This document shows positions 25,721-33,800 of a DNA stretch of 42,875 nucleotides, piece by piece. The DNA lies in NCBI GenBank assembly GCA_013368795.1, contig JABFXX010000114.1, positions 1-42,875 on the forward strand, in the 5' to 3' direction. Under the pieces are notes generated by a model. The model did no database searches. It saw only the letters and a list, made by a program, of their open reading frames with translations, and had not been told where the DNA came from. Made by a program: the position numbers and the translations under genes. Within the stretch, counting starts at the first letter, position 1, and every line of letters starts with the position of its first letter. The stretch comes from Kofleriaceae bacterium (GTDB lineage Bacteria; Myxococcota_A; Polyangia; Haliangiales; Haliangiaceae).

Positions 25721-28189
25721 CTATTGTAGCCGCGGTCCGGCCGCCTGGCTGCGTGCACGGTCGAGCGCCGTGATGTCGGTCAGGCTGAGGATGACTCCCT
25801 CGGGCCGGTCGACGCGGATTCCGCCGCGGCGCGGACGGTGCGGCAACATACGAAGGAAGTACAGCGTGCCGTCCTCGGCGCGAACCTCGTCCGCAATCGA
25901 GCGGCCGGTCGCGAGCACGTCCGCGAGCTCCTCGAACAGCGTCGGCCGGAGGAGCGTCGTCGCGAAGTCGGAGATCTTGCGGCCGACGTCGGTCGGCTGG
26001 AACCGGAACACGCGCACGATGCGCGCCGTGAACCGCCGGATCTGGAGCTCGCGGTCGAGGAACACGGTGCCGATGTCGGTGTCCTCGAGCAGGTGCGAGA
26101 TGTCGGCCGTGAGCTCGCGGAGCTCGGCGAGCTGGCGCTGGTTCTCCGCGTTGACCGTGTAGAGCTCCTCGTTGAGCGACTGCAGCTCCTCGTTCGTGCT
26201 CTGCAGCTCCTCGTTGGACGCGATCAGCTCCTCGTTGGTCGCCTCGAGCTCCTGCACCGAGCGCGACAGCTGATCGTCGGAGGTCGCGAGCATCTCGCGG
26301 GTCTGCTTGAGGTCGTCCTCGAGGCCCTGCACGTGCTCGCGCACGGCCTGCTTCATCGACGAGCCGTCCGACTCCGCGCCAGGTGCGCGAGGGTTCGCGC
26401 GGGTGATCGCCTCGAGCGTCACCAGCACGCTGCGCGAGCGTTCGATCGGACGCGCGACGACCCTGCAGATCGCGGGACCATCGAGATCGATCTGGATATT
26501 CGAGAACGAGGCGTTCATGCGCTCCTCGCGGACACGGCGGAGCGCGCTGCTGATCGTGACGCGCAGGTCCTCCGGCAGCATCTCGAGGATGTCTGTCGTC
26601 GGCCGCCGCGCGGGCGTGCGCAGGAGCCGCTCGGCGCCCCCAAAGCTGTCGACCAGCCGGTTCTGCTCGTCGAGCAGGAACGCCGGAGGCATGTAGATGT
26701 CGAGCAGATCGTCGTAGACCTCGAGCAGCCGGCGCTCGCTCGTCGGCGGCTTGCGCCTGCGCAGGTGGCTCGCCCACTTCACCTCGCTGACGAGCGGGAG
26801 GTCGCGACGCTTCTGATAGATCTTCCAGCGATCGTCGATGATCGCGAACTCCTCGCCGAGGGAGCCCGGCGACTCGCTCGCGCCGAGGAACAGGTACCCG
26901 TTCGGCAGGAGCGCGAAGTGGAACAGGCTGAGGACCGCGCGATAGGTCGCGGGCTCGAGATAGATGAGCATGTTGCGGCACGTGATCAGATGCATCCGCG
27001 TGAACGGCGCATCCTTGGTCACGTCGTGGCGCGCGAACACGACGGCGTTGCGCAGCTCGCGCGCGATCTGAAAGCCATCGGTGCGCCGCACGAAGTAGCG
27101 AGCGAGACGTTCCGGCGAGACGTGGGCGAGCTCGTCGAACGAGTAGCTTCCCGCGGCGGCGGTAGCGATCGATCCGGCGTGGACGTCGGTCGCGAGGATC
27201 TTGAGCCGGCGCGGTCGCTTCACCTCATCGAACCCGTCGCACAGCAGCATCGCGATCGAGTACGCCTCCTCGCCGGTCGCGCAGCCAGCGATCCATACGC
27301 GCAGCTCCTCCTCGATCGGCAGGTTCGCGATGAGCTTCGGGATGACCTCGCGCTCGAGCGTCGCGAACGCCTCGACGTCGCGGAAGAAGCTCGTCACGCC
27401 GATGAGAAGGTCGCGATAGAGCTTGTCGAGCTCGTCGGGGTTGTTGCGCAGGCGTTCGACGTACTCGTCGAGCGACGCGATCCGCGACAGCTGGAGCCGG
27501 CGCTGGATGCGGCGCGCGACCGTCGTCGTCTTGTAGAGCGCGAAGTCGAGCCCGAACCGATCGTGCAGGAGGCCCAGGATCGTGCTCGTCGGCGTCGCGA
27601 TCCGCGGATCGAGCGGCTCGGCCTCCCTGGCCGGCAGCTCCGCGATCGCCGCACCGAGCTCGCCGGGAGAGAGCGTCGAGTCGACGACACCCGATGCGAT
27701 CGCCGCCTGCGGCATGCCGTCGAACTTCGCGGTCTCGACCGACTCGGCGAGGACGACGCCACCTGCCCTCTTCACCTCGACGATGCCGCGCGAGCCGTCG
27801 CTGCCCGAGCCAGACAGCACGACGGCCACAGCGAGGTCGCCGCAGTCGTGCGCGAGCGAGCGAAAGAACGCGTCGATCGGAAGCGAGAAGACGGCCGCCT
27901 CGCGATCGGTGAGCAGGAGCGCGCCCCCGCGCACGATCATGTGTTTCGCGGGCGGCAGGACGTACACGCGATCGCCCTCGAGCGGGATGCCGTCGCTCGC
28001 CATCGTCACGGGCATCTCCGTGTGACGCGCGATCAGCTCGTCCATCATGCTCTTGAAGTCCGGAGACAGGTGCTGGATGACGACGAACGCCATGCCGGTG
28101 TTCGGCGGGATCGCGGCAAACAGTCGCTCCAGCGACTCGAGGCCACCCGCCGATGCTCCGATTCCGACGACGCGAACGGGCTCCGTCAT
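25721..28189 (-). CDS. CheB-CheR fusion with coiled coil and PAS domain
   Basis: 822 residues from ATG 28189, two bases after the preceding stop. Residues 1-~185 are a CheB methylesterase domain without a receiver: Ser13 in GASAGG, His40 in IQHLSPDF, Asp131 in SGSGSDGS form the triad. Residues ~190-455 are CheR-type methyltransferase (YRDLLIGVTSFFRD; SAM site AGCATGEEAYSIA; ITCRNMLIYL). A PAS-like segment follows near 500-600, then a long coiled coil with repeated ATNEEL/STNEEL units, and a final PAS domain (~690-800, DIGTVFLDRELQIRRF). Both activities would act on Glu/Gln residues of chemoreceptor-like proteins, but no receptor gene is in the window. Such fusions often work in sensory pathways other than flagellar taxis. 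Confidence 0.95.
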   Translation of the reverse strand: MTEPVRVVGIGASAGGLESLERLFAAIPPNTGMAFVVIQHLSPDFKSMMDELIARHTEMPVTMASDGIPLEGDRVYVLPPAKHMIVRGGALLLTDREAAVFSLPIDAFFRSLAHDCGDLAVAVVLSGSGSDGSRGIVEVKRAGGVVLAESVETAKFDGMPQAAIASGVVDSTLSPGELGAAIAELPAREAEPLDPRIATPTSTILGLLHDRFGLDFALYKTTTVARRIQRRLQLSRIASLDEYVERLRNNPDELDKLYRDLLIGVTSFFRDVEAFATLEREVIPKLIANLPIEEELRVWIAGCATGEEAYSIAMLLCDGFDEVKRPRRLKILATDVHAGSIATAAAGSYSFDELAHVSPERLARYFVRRTDGFQIARELRNAVVFARHDVTKDAPFTRMHLITCRNMLIYLEPATYRAVLSLFHFALLPNGYLFLGASESPGSLGEEFAIIDDRWKIYQKRRDLPLVSEVKWASHLRRRKPPTSERRLLEVYDDLLDIYMPPAFLLDEQNRLVDSFGGAERLLRTPARRPTTDILEMLPEDLRVTISSALRRVREERMNASFSNIQIDLDGPAICRVVARPIERSRSVLVTLEAITRANPRAPGAESDGSSMKQAVREHVQGLEDDLKQTREMLATSDDQLSRSVQELEATNEELIASNEELQSTNEELQSLNEELYTVNAENQRQLAELRELTADISHLLEDTDIGTVFLDRELQIRRFTARIVRVFRFQPTDVGRKISDFATTLLRPTLFEELADVLATGRSIADEVRAEDGTLYFLRMLPHRPRRGGIRVDRPEGVILSLTDITALDRARSQAAGPRLQ

Positions 28190-28191
28190 CG

Positions 28192-28929
28192 TTACCTGGG
28201 CCGGGTGAGCTCGGCGACGGCAAGCTCGATCACGCGGCGCACCTCGGCGGAGATGTCCGCTGCGACGGCGTCCGCGCTCGCCGCGAGCGTCTCGAGCGCC
28301 TCGACGAGGTGCTCCTTCGGAATCTTGCGGCGACCGAGGAAGTCGCCCATCCACACCACGTAGCGCGCGAATCCCGGCGCGTCGGCGAGTGCGAGCGCGT
28401 CGGCAATGTACTGCACGTGGTAGTCGAGATCGTCGGCGCACCTTGCGCGGCCCGCCTCGCCCCAGCGCTCGAGCCACTCGGGATGGCGCGCGTAGATCGA
28501 CTCGGTCGCGTGCGCGACGATCGCGGGCGCCGCATCCTGGATCCGACGCGGCGTGCCGGCGGGATACTTGAGTGCCTCCGCTGCCGCGCCGAGCAGGCGA
28601 ACCGCGACCTCGCGATCCGGCCACGACTCGTTGCCGATCGCGCGACCGAGCAAGATGAAGTTGTCGGCGAGGTGCCGCGAGCACATCCCGCGCGAGGTCA
28701 GCACCTGCTGGAGCCAGCGCGCGTACTGCTCGAGGATGCGCACGTCGTCGCTCGCGAGGGCCTGGATCAGGTAGTCGATATGAAACCGACCGTCCTTCTT
28801 GCCGTGGATGTTCGCGCGCTCGCCGAATCGCTCGTGCCAGAACGGGTTCTGGTACATCTCGCCGAGCACGGTCGCGGTCAGGCGATCGGCGTTGGTATCG
28901 AGCAGCTGCGTGAGGTCGGCGTACTTCAC
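28192..28929 (-). CDS. Unrecognised all-helical protein, partner of the B12-binding protein
   Basis: 245 residues from GTG 28929, overlapping the upstream TGA (GTGA). The sequence looks wholly alpha-helical with no membrane segment or signal. The N-terminal half (LTQLLDTNADRLTATVLGEM, FHIDYLIQALASDDVRILEQ, WLQQVLTSRGM, LADNFILLGRAI) has the rhythm of regulatory helical bundles such as RsbRD_N or globin-like sensors. The C-terminal half is rich in Ala/Glu helices (YHVQYIADALALADAPGFARY). Conserved-looking His and Trp residues (NPFWHERFG; HPEWLERW) might bind a cofactor. I cannot assign a family. Tight coupling to the B12-binding gene upstream and CheB/CheR downstream suggests a signalling role. 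Confidence 0.85.
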   Translation of the reverse strand: MKYADLTQLLDTNADRLTATVLGEMYQNPFWHERFGERANIHGKKDGRFHIDYLIQALASDDVRILEQYARWLQQVLTSRGMCSRHLADNFILLGRAIGNESWPDREVAVRLLGAAAEALKYPAGTPRRIQDAAPAIVAHATESIYARHPEWLERWGEAGRARCADDLDYHVQYIADALALADAPGFARYVVWMGDFLGRRKIPKEHLVEALETLAASADAVAADISAEVRRVIELAVAELTRPR

Positions 28930-29573
28930 GGCGCGAGCCCCACGAGGCGTTTGGCGGTCGCGATGATCTCGCGCGGCTCGGTGCCGGCGCCCTCGACGTC
29001 CAGCTCGAACGCGAGGTTCACCGACCAGTGGGTCGCGTGACCGCCGATGAAGATCGGCGTCTGCGTCACCTGACGGACGCGCTCGACCGCGGTGCGCAGC
29101 GACGGAACGTTGAAGCTCATCGTCACCGACAGGCCGATCACGTCGGGGCGCTCCTGTCGAATCAGCGAGACCAGGTCGTCGTGCGGGACGCTCGCGCCGA
29201 GGTAGCGGACGTCGAAGCCCACGAGGTCGAGTACGTCGGCGACGATGCGCGCCGGTAGATCGTGCAGCTCGCCGTCGACGCACGCGAGCACGAGCTTCTT
29301 GCCGAGCGGCTTCGCCGGCGTCGCGCGCTCGAACAGCGTCGCGAGCACGAGCTGCGAGATCGCGCTCGCCATGTGCTCCTGCGCGATCGTCACCCGGTTC
29401 TGCTGCCAGAGCCGGCCGATCTCGTTCTGCGCCGACTGGATGACGCGCGTCTGGAGATCGATGACCTCGATGCCGGATGCGAGGCCTTCGTCGACGACGA
29501 TCCGCATCGCCTCGCGACGGTCGCCGGCGAGCTGCGCCTCGAGGTAGCGATCGCGAAGATCGGCGAGCGACAT
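28926..29573 (-). CDS. Stand-alone cobalamin-binding protein with CarH-type photoreceptor signature
   Basis: 215 residues from ATG 29573; GTG 29576 is an alternative. The N-terminal four-helix cap (~1-88) contains W56, then nine residues, then E66-H67: the W-x9-EH signature known from AdoB12 light sensors of the CarH/LitR group. Residues ~92-210 are the Rossmann-like B12-binding domain (KLVLACVDGELHDLP; DVRYLGASVP; VIGLSVTMSFN; PIFIGGHAT). The lower-ligand His is His104 in G-E-L-H-D-L-P, where CarH proteins have E-x-H-x-x-G; here the Gly is Pro. There is no MerR helix-turn-helix, so it cannot bind DNA the CarH way and must act through a partner, as AerR-type proteins do (inference). TGATG overlap with the heme oxygenase gene. 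Confidence 0.93.
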   Translation of the reverse strand: MSLADLRDRYLEAQLAGDRREAMRIVVDEGLASGIEVIDLQTRVIQSAQNEIGRLWQQNRVTIAQEHMASAISQLVLATLFERATPAKPLGKKLVLACVDGELHDLPARIVADVLDLVGFDVRYLGASVPHDDLVSLIRQERPDVIGLSVTMSFNVPSLRTAVERVRQVTQTPIFIGGHATHWSVNLAFELDVEGAGTEPREIIATAKRLVGLAP

Positions 29574-30178
29574 CACGACGCCACTCTCCGCTCGTCGCGT
29601 CCTTCGAACATGGCCAGCCAGTCGATCAACGTCGAAAACGTGGCGCGTGCGCCGGCGACCGCGGCATCCTCCGCGTCACGATCGGCGAGCGCCCGCTCGA
29701 CAATGGCGCCGAACGCTCGCCAGCGCGCGCCGGTCTCGGCCCCATAGCCCTCGAGGAAGGCGGTCGCACTGCCGCGCACGGCGGCAAGCACCGCTGGAAG
29801 CCTCGACAGGATGTAGCGGCCGCCGAGCGTCGAGCCTTCGATCACGTACGCGGCGCCGATGCAGTGGCCCATCGATGGCAGCGCGGGCATCGCGGTGCAG
29901 CGCGCGAACGGTCGCTCCTCGCCGAGTGTTTCGAGATCGCGCTCGAGCAGGTGGCTCTTGCGGCGGCGCTGCGCTGCGAAGCCGAGCTGCGCGAGATCAT
30001 CGTTCGCTGCGAACGTCTCTTCGATCGGCAGGTGATATCCGAGCATCGCGCGCAGATACCGCGCGTAGTCGGAGATCCTTGCATCGGCGTCGAGGATGCG
30101 CACGTACTGCTCTGCGAGGGCGTGCAGGTCGGCCGTGTCGTCTTTCAACCGACGCAACGAAGTACGACCTGCGAGCAT
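29573..30178 (-). CDS. Biliverdin-producing heme oxygenase (BphO/HemO type)
   Basis: 201 residues from ATG 30178, about the usual length for bacterial heme oxygenase. The proximal-His region LKDDTADLHALAE places His19 and Glu23 as in BphO-type enzymes. The distal helix with the Gly motif reads GAAYVIEGSTLGGRYIL (~103-119). The reaction is O2- and electron-dependent cleavage of heme to biliverdin, CO and Fe2+. In bacteria this class typically sits beside a bacteriophytochrome that uses biliverdin; here none is seen, and the neighbour is a B12 photoreceptor-like protein. First gene of a five-gene minus-strand operon; its TGA overlaps the next ATG. Iron acquisition is the alternative role, but no uptake genes are nearby. 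Confidence 0.92.
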   Translation of the reverse strand: MLAGRTSLRRLKDDTADLHALAEQYVRILDADARISDYARYLRAMLGYHLPIEETFAANDDLAQLGFAAQRRRKSHLLERDLETLGEERPFARCTAMPALPSMGHCIGAAYVIEGSTLGGRYILSRLPAVLAAVRGSATAFLEGYGAETGARWRAFGAIVERALADRDAEDAAVAGARATFSTLIDWLAMFEGRDERRVAS

Positions 30179-30260
30179 TGGTTAACCGTTGCCGAGGTGT
30201 GCACGCCCGTCAAGCATTCGTGAGCTGACCTAACACCGTCTACCGACGCATTCTCTGACT

Positions 30261-30269
30261 AGACGGTCT
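30261..30269. promoter_or_regulatory. Short inverted repeat in divergent promoter region
   Basis: AGAC-G-GTCT sits in the 125-base region between the heme oxygenase operon and the divergent histidine kinase operon, about 40 bases before the kinase ATG. A perfect 8-bp palindrome GGTTAACC (30180-30187) lies just ahead of the heme oxygenase start. Either could be an operator controlling both operons. They are short and unsupported by a known regulator. Confidence 0.25.
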
Positions 30270-30303
30270 GGAGATGGTCGGCCATATCTGATTGGCTCCC
30301 CTC

Positions 30304-32283
30304 ATGTCGTCGGCCCACGATCTCCAGGAATCCCTCTCGCAGATGAGCAGAGAGCTCGGTCTGGTGGTCGAGGCCGGCGGACGGATCGTGTGGGCGGACG
30401 CGCGCGCGCAGGCGGTCGGTCTGGTCGAGGGCGGATCGCTCGTCGACCAGGTCGTGCCGGGCACCGAAGACAAGGCGCGCGAGCTGTGCAGCCGCGGCCG
30501 CAGCGAGGACGTCTCGAGCTGGGAGCTGCCGCTCGTCGTCGATGGCAAGCCGGTGACGATGATGTTCTGTGCGCGGCCGGCCGATGGGCGCGTGGCGCTG
30601 CTCGCGAGCCGGATCCCACAGGACTACGCGGACGCGGTCGTCGAGGGCAACCGCTCGGTCCACGAGATCGTCGGGCTCAACCGCGAGCTCGCGAAGCAGA
30701 AGCAGCGGCTCGAGGAATCGAACAAGGCGATCCGCGGCCTGCACGCCGAGCTCGAGGAGCAGGCCGATCGGCTGCGCACGTCCGCCGAGATCAAGAGTCG
30801 GCTCGTCGCCGGCGTCAGCCACGAGTTCCGCACGCCGCTGCACTCGATCCTCGGCCTGTCTCGTCTGCTGCTGACGGCCTCCGATGGCCCCCTCAACGGC
30901 GAGCAGGAGACCCAGGTTCGGTTCATCCGCGACTCCGCCGAGGAGCTGTCGCGGATGATCAACGACATGCTCGATCTCTCGCGCCTCGACGCGGGCAACC
31001 CGACGATCCGCGCCGAGACATTCGAGCTCGCCGACTTCCTCGGCGCGCAGCGCGGCACGATGGCGCCGCTGATCCGCGAGGACGGTCCGGTCAAGCTCAT
31101 CGTCGATCCGGCGCCCGATGTCGCGCTCGAGACCGACCAGAGCAAGCTCGCCCAGATCGTGCGCAACTTGATCAGCAACGCGATCAAGTTCACCGAGCGC
31201 GGCTCGATTCGCGTCACCGCCTCGGCCGCCAACGAGAGCATTCGCATCGACATCGCCGATACCGGCATCGGCATCGCGCCCGAGGACCAGGCGCGCGTCT
31301 TCGAGGAGTTCACGCAGATCGACAGCCCGCTCCAGCGCCAGACGCGCGGCAGCGGCCTTGGCCTGCCGCTCGCGCGCAAGCTCGCCGAGAGCCTCGGCGG
31401 TCACCTCGAGCTGCGCAGCGAGCTTGGCAAGGGCTCGACGTTCTCGGTCGTCATCCCGCAGGAGCACGCGGACGTCGCGCGGTTCAGGATCATCGAGGAC
31501 GGCGCGCGCGATATCGATCCGGATCGCGCGCCCGTGCTCGTCGTCGAGGACGATCGCAACACCGTGTTCGTCTACGAGCGCTACCTCGCGATGGCAGGCT
31601 TCCAGGTGCTGCCCGCGCGCTCGACCGACGAAGCGCGCCAGGCGCTCAAGCGCGTGCGGCCGTCCGCGATCCTGCTCGACGTCATGCTCGAGGGCGAGGA
31701 CACGTGGAACTTCCTCGCCGAGCTCAAGCGAGGCGCCGAGACTCAGGACATCCCGGTGCTCGTGTGCACGGTGATGAACCGCGAGTCGCAGGCGCGCGCA
31801 CTCGGCGCCGACGAGTTCTGGCTGAAGCCCGTCGACGAGGACAAGCTGATCCGCAAGCTGCAGACGATCGCGACCGGCCGCGGCGCCAAGGTTCTCGTCG
31901 TCGACGACGAACCGGCCGCTCGTTACATCATCCGCAAGTACCTCACCGACACGCCGTACCAGCTGCTCGAGGCGGCGACCGGCCCCGAGGGCATCGCCGC
32001 CGCGCGCAAGGAGCAGCCCGACGTCATCTTGCTCGACTTCCTGCTCGAGGACATGACCGCGTTCGACGTGATCGATCAGCTCAAGGCCGATCCGAGGACG
32101 CGGGTCATCCCGGTCGTCATCGTCACGTCGCAGGTGCTCGGAATCGAGGAGCGCAAGCGGCTCGGCGCGCACACCGAGGCGATCGTGTCCAAGGAGCACC
32201 TGTCGCGCGAGCTCGCGATCAATCGCATTCGTGATGCGTTACGTAGTGCCGGCATCCGCGAACGGGAGGCGAAGTCGCCATGA
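30304..32283 (+). CDS. Hybrid histidine kinase with two receiver domains
   Basis: 659 residues from ATG 30304. Residues ~10-105 resemble a PAS-like sensor (LGLVVEAGGRIVWADARAQ), then a coiled coil (~115-160). HisKA with phospho-acceptor His173 (VSHEFRTPLHS); ATPase N box LISNAIKFTE, G1 DTGIGIAPED, G2 GSGLGLPLA. Two C-terminal receivers follow (~408-520, VLVVEDDRNT with LLDVMLEGED; ~533-650, VLVVDDEPAA with LLDFLLEDMT). There is no transmembrane segment, so it should be a cytoplasmic sensor. The second receiver ends with SKEHLS rather than the usual K-P turn. Coupled by ATGA to the next kinase and divergent from the heme oxygenase/B12 operon, suggesting one sensory network. Confidence 0.95.
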   Translation: MSSAHDLQESLSQMSRELGLVVEAGGRIVWADARAQAVGLVEGGSLVDQVVPGTEDKARELCSRGRSEDVSSWELPLVVDGKPVTMMFCARPADGRVALLASRIPQDYADAVVEGNRSVHEIVGLNRELAKQKQRLEESNKAIRGLHAELEEQADRLRTSAEIKSRLVAGVSHEFRTPLHSILGLSRLLLTASDGPLNGEQETQVRFIRDSAEELSRMINDMLDLSRLDAGNPTIRAETFELADFLGAQRGTMAPLIREDGPVKLIVDPAPDVALETDQSKLAQIVRNLISNAIKFTERGSIRVTASAANESIRIDIADTGIGIAPEDQARVFEEFTQIDSPLQRQTRGSGLGLPLARKLAESLGGHLELRSELGKGSTFSVVIPQEHADVARFRIIEDGARDIDPDRAPVLVVEDDRNTVFVYERYLAMAGFQVLPARSTDEARQALKRVRPSAILLDVMLEGEDTWNFLAELKRGAETQDIPVLVCTVMNRESQARALGADEFWLKPVDEDKLIRKLQTIATGRGAKVLVVDDEPAARYIIRKYLTDTPYQLLEAATGPEGIAAARKEQPDVILLDFLLEDMTAFDVIDQLKADPRTRVIPVVIVTSQVLGIEERKRLGAHTEAIVSKEHLSRELAINRIRDALRSAGIREREAKSP

Positions 32284-33800
32284 CCGCCTCGCAGTACACG
32301 CCGCTGGTTCTCAACGTGAACGATCACGTCGCGAACCTGTACATGGTCTCCAAGATGCTCAAGAACGCGGGATTCCGCGTCCTCGAGGCACGGAGCGGTG
32401 GCGAGGCGCTCGAGATCGCGCTGCGGGATCAACCGGAGCTGATCGTGCTCGACGTGCACCTTCCGGATCTCTCCGGCATCGACGTCTGCCGCCGGCTCAA
32501 GACAGACGAGCGCACGCAGCACATCAAGGTCATCCACACCTCGGCGACGTTCGTGTCATCGACGAACAAGACGCAGGGTGTCGAGGCAGGCGCCGACGGT
32601 TACCTCACCCAGCCGTTCGAGCCACAGGAGCTGATCGCGACGGTGAGGTCGCTGATCCGGCTGAAGTCGATCGAGAGCGACCTCGTCACGCGCAACGATG
32701 CGCTCGTCAGCGCCGATCGGCGCAAGGACGAGTTCCTCGCGATGCTCGGCCACGAGCTGCGCAATCCGCTCGCGGCGCTCAGCATGGCGCTGCCGATCCT
32801 CGAGCGGTTCCCGCCGCGCGACGACATCGAGGCGCGCACGATCGGGATCCTGCGCCGCCAGATGGGCGTGTTGACCCAGCTCGTCGACGATCTGCTCGAT
32901 GTCTCGCGCGTCACGCGGGGCCGCATCGAGCTGACGCGGTCGACGATCGATCTCCGCGAGCTGATCCATCGCGTCGTCGAGGGAATCGACCAGCGGGTGT
33001 TCGCACCGCGCCAGCAGAAGCTCGCACTCGACCTCGCGCCGCAGCCGTTCCGGGTGTCCGGAGATGCGGTGCGGCTCGAGCAGGTCATGACGAACCTGCT
33101 CGACAACTCGAGCAAGTACTCCGACCCCGGCACGACGATCGAGGTCTCGCTCGTCGCGGACGGCACATCGGCGGTCGTGCGCGTGCGCGACCACGGCGTC
33201 GGCATCGATGCAGCGACGTTGCCGATCGTGTTCGACCTGTTCGCCCAGGCGACGACGTCGCTCGACCGCGCACGCGGCGGCCTCGGCATCGGCCTCACGC
33301 TCGTGCGCTCGCTTGTCGAGCTGCACGGCGGCACGATCTCCGCGGCATCCGACGGCATCGGCCATGGCACGACGATGACGATCCGCCTGCCGCTCGTTGA
33401 CGAGGTCGCGCAGACTGCGGTGACACAGGCGGCACAGTCGACGTCGAAGCGTCGCGTGCTCGTCGTCGACGACAATGTCGATGGCCGCGAGATCCTCCGC
33501 TACCTGTGCGAGCACGAGGGCCACGAGGTGATCGAGGCCGGCGACGGCCCCGAGGGCGTGCAGCGTCTCCTCGACGAGCGGCCGGACGTCGCGTTCGTCG
33601 ATATCGGCTTGCCGACGTTCGACGGCTTCGAGGTCGCGCGCCGGGTGCGGGCGCGGCTCGGCACGGCTGCTCCGCGCCTGATCGCGCTATCGGGCTACGG
33701 GTCCGACGAGCACCGCGCGAGGGCACTCGAGGCCGGGTTCGACGAGCACATGGCGAAGCCGATCCAGATGGATCAGCTGCGCCGCACGCTCGCGAACTAG
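32280..33800 (+). CDS. Receiver-histidine kinase-receiver protein
   Basis: 506 residues, start fixed by the ATGA overlap. Residues ~8-125 are a receiver with altered chemistry: the acidic pair is Asn14-Asp15 and the conserved Lys is Gln111 (LTQPFEP), while the acceptor Asp58 (VLDVHLPD) is kept. HisKA has His158 (LGHELRNPLAAL); the ATPase has LLDNSSKYS, DHGVGID and GGLGIGLTLV. A C-terminal receiver (~385-505) is complete: VLVVDDNVDG, FVDIGLPTFDG, MAKPIQ. It probably accepts signals through the first receiver and relays to the last. No DNA-binding output domain. Its stop overlaps the convergent deacetylase gene by 4 bases. Confidence 0.95.
   Translation: MTASQYTPLVLNVNDHVANLYMVSKMLKNAGFRVLEARSGGEALEIALRDQPELIVLDVHLPDLSGIDVCRRLKTDERTQHIKVIHTSATFVSSTNKTQGVEAGADGYLTQPFEPQELIATVRSLIRLKSIESDLVTRNDALVSADRRKDEFLAMLGHELRNPLAALSMALPILERFPPRDDIEARTIGILRRQMGVLTQLVDDLLDVSRVTRGRIELTRSTIDLRELIHRVVEGIDQRVFAPRQQKLALDLAPQPFRVSGDAVRLEQVMTNLLDNSSKYSDPGTTIEVSLVADGTSAVVRVRDHGVGIDAATLPIVFDLFAQATTSLDRARGGLGIGLTLVRSLVELHGGTISAASDGIGHGTTMTIRLPLVDEVAQTAVTQAAQSTSKRRVLVVDDNVDGREILRYLCEHEGHEVIEAGDGPEGVQRLLDERPDVAFVDIGLPTFDGFEVARRVRARLGTAAPRLIALSGYGSDEHRARALEAGFDEHMAKPIQMDQLRRTLAN

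Noticed and set aside
25838..28363. An 841-codon plus-strand open frame
   Set aside because: It lies antisense to the CheB/CheR-PAS gene, whose catalytic motifs are intact. The plus-strand product is Arg/Glu/Leu repeats with no domain.
30259..32199. A 646-codon minus-strand open frame
   Set aside because: It is antisense to the hybrid histidine kinase, which has complete H, N, G1 and G2 boxes and two receivers.
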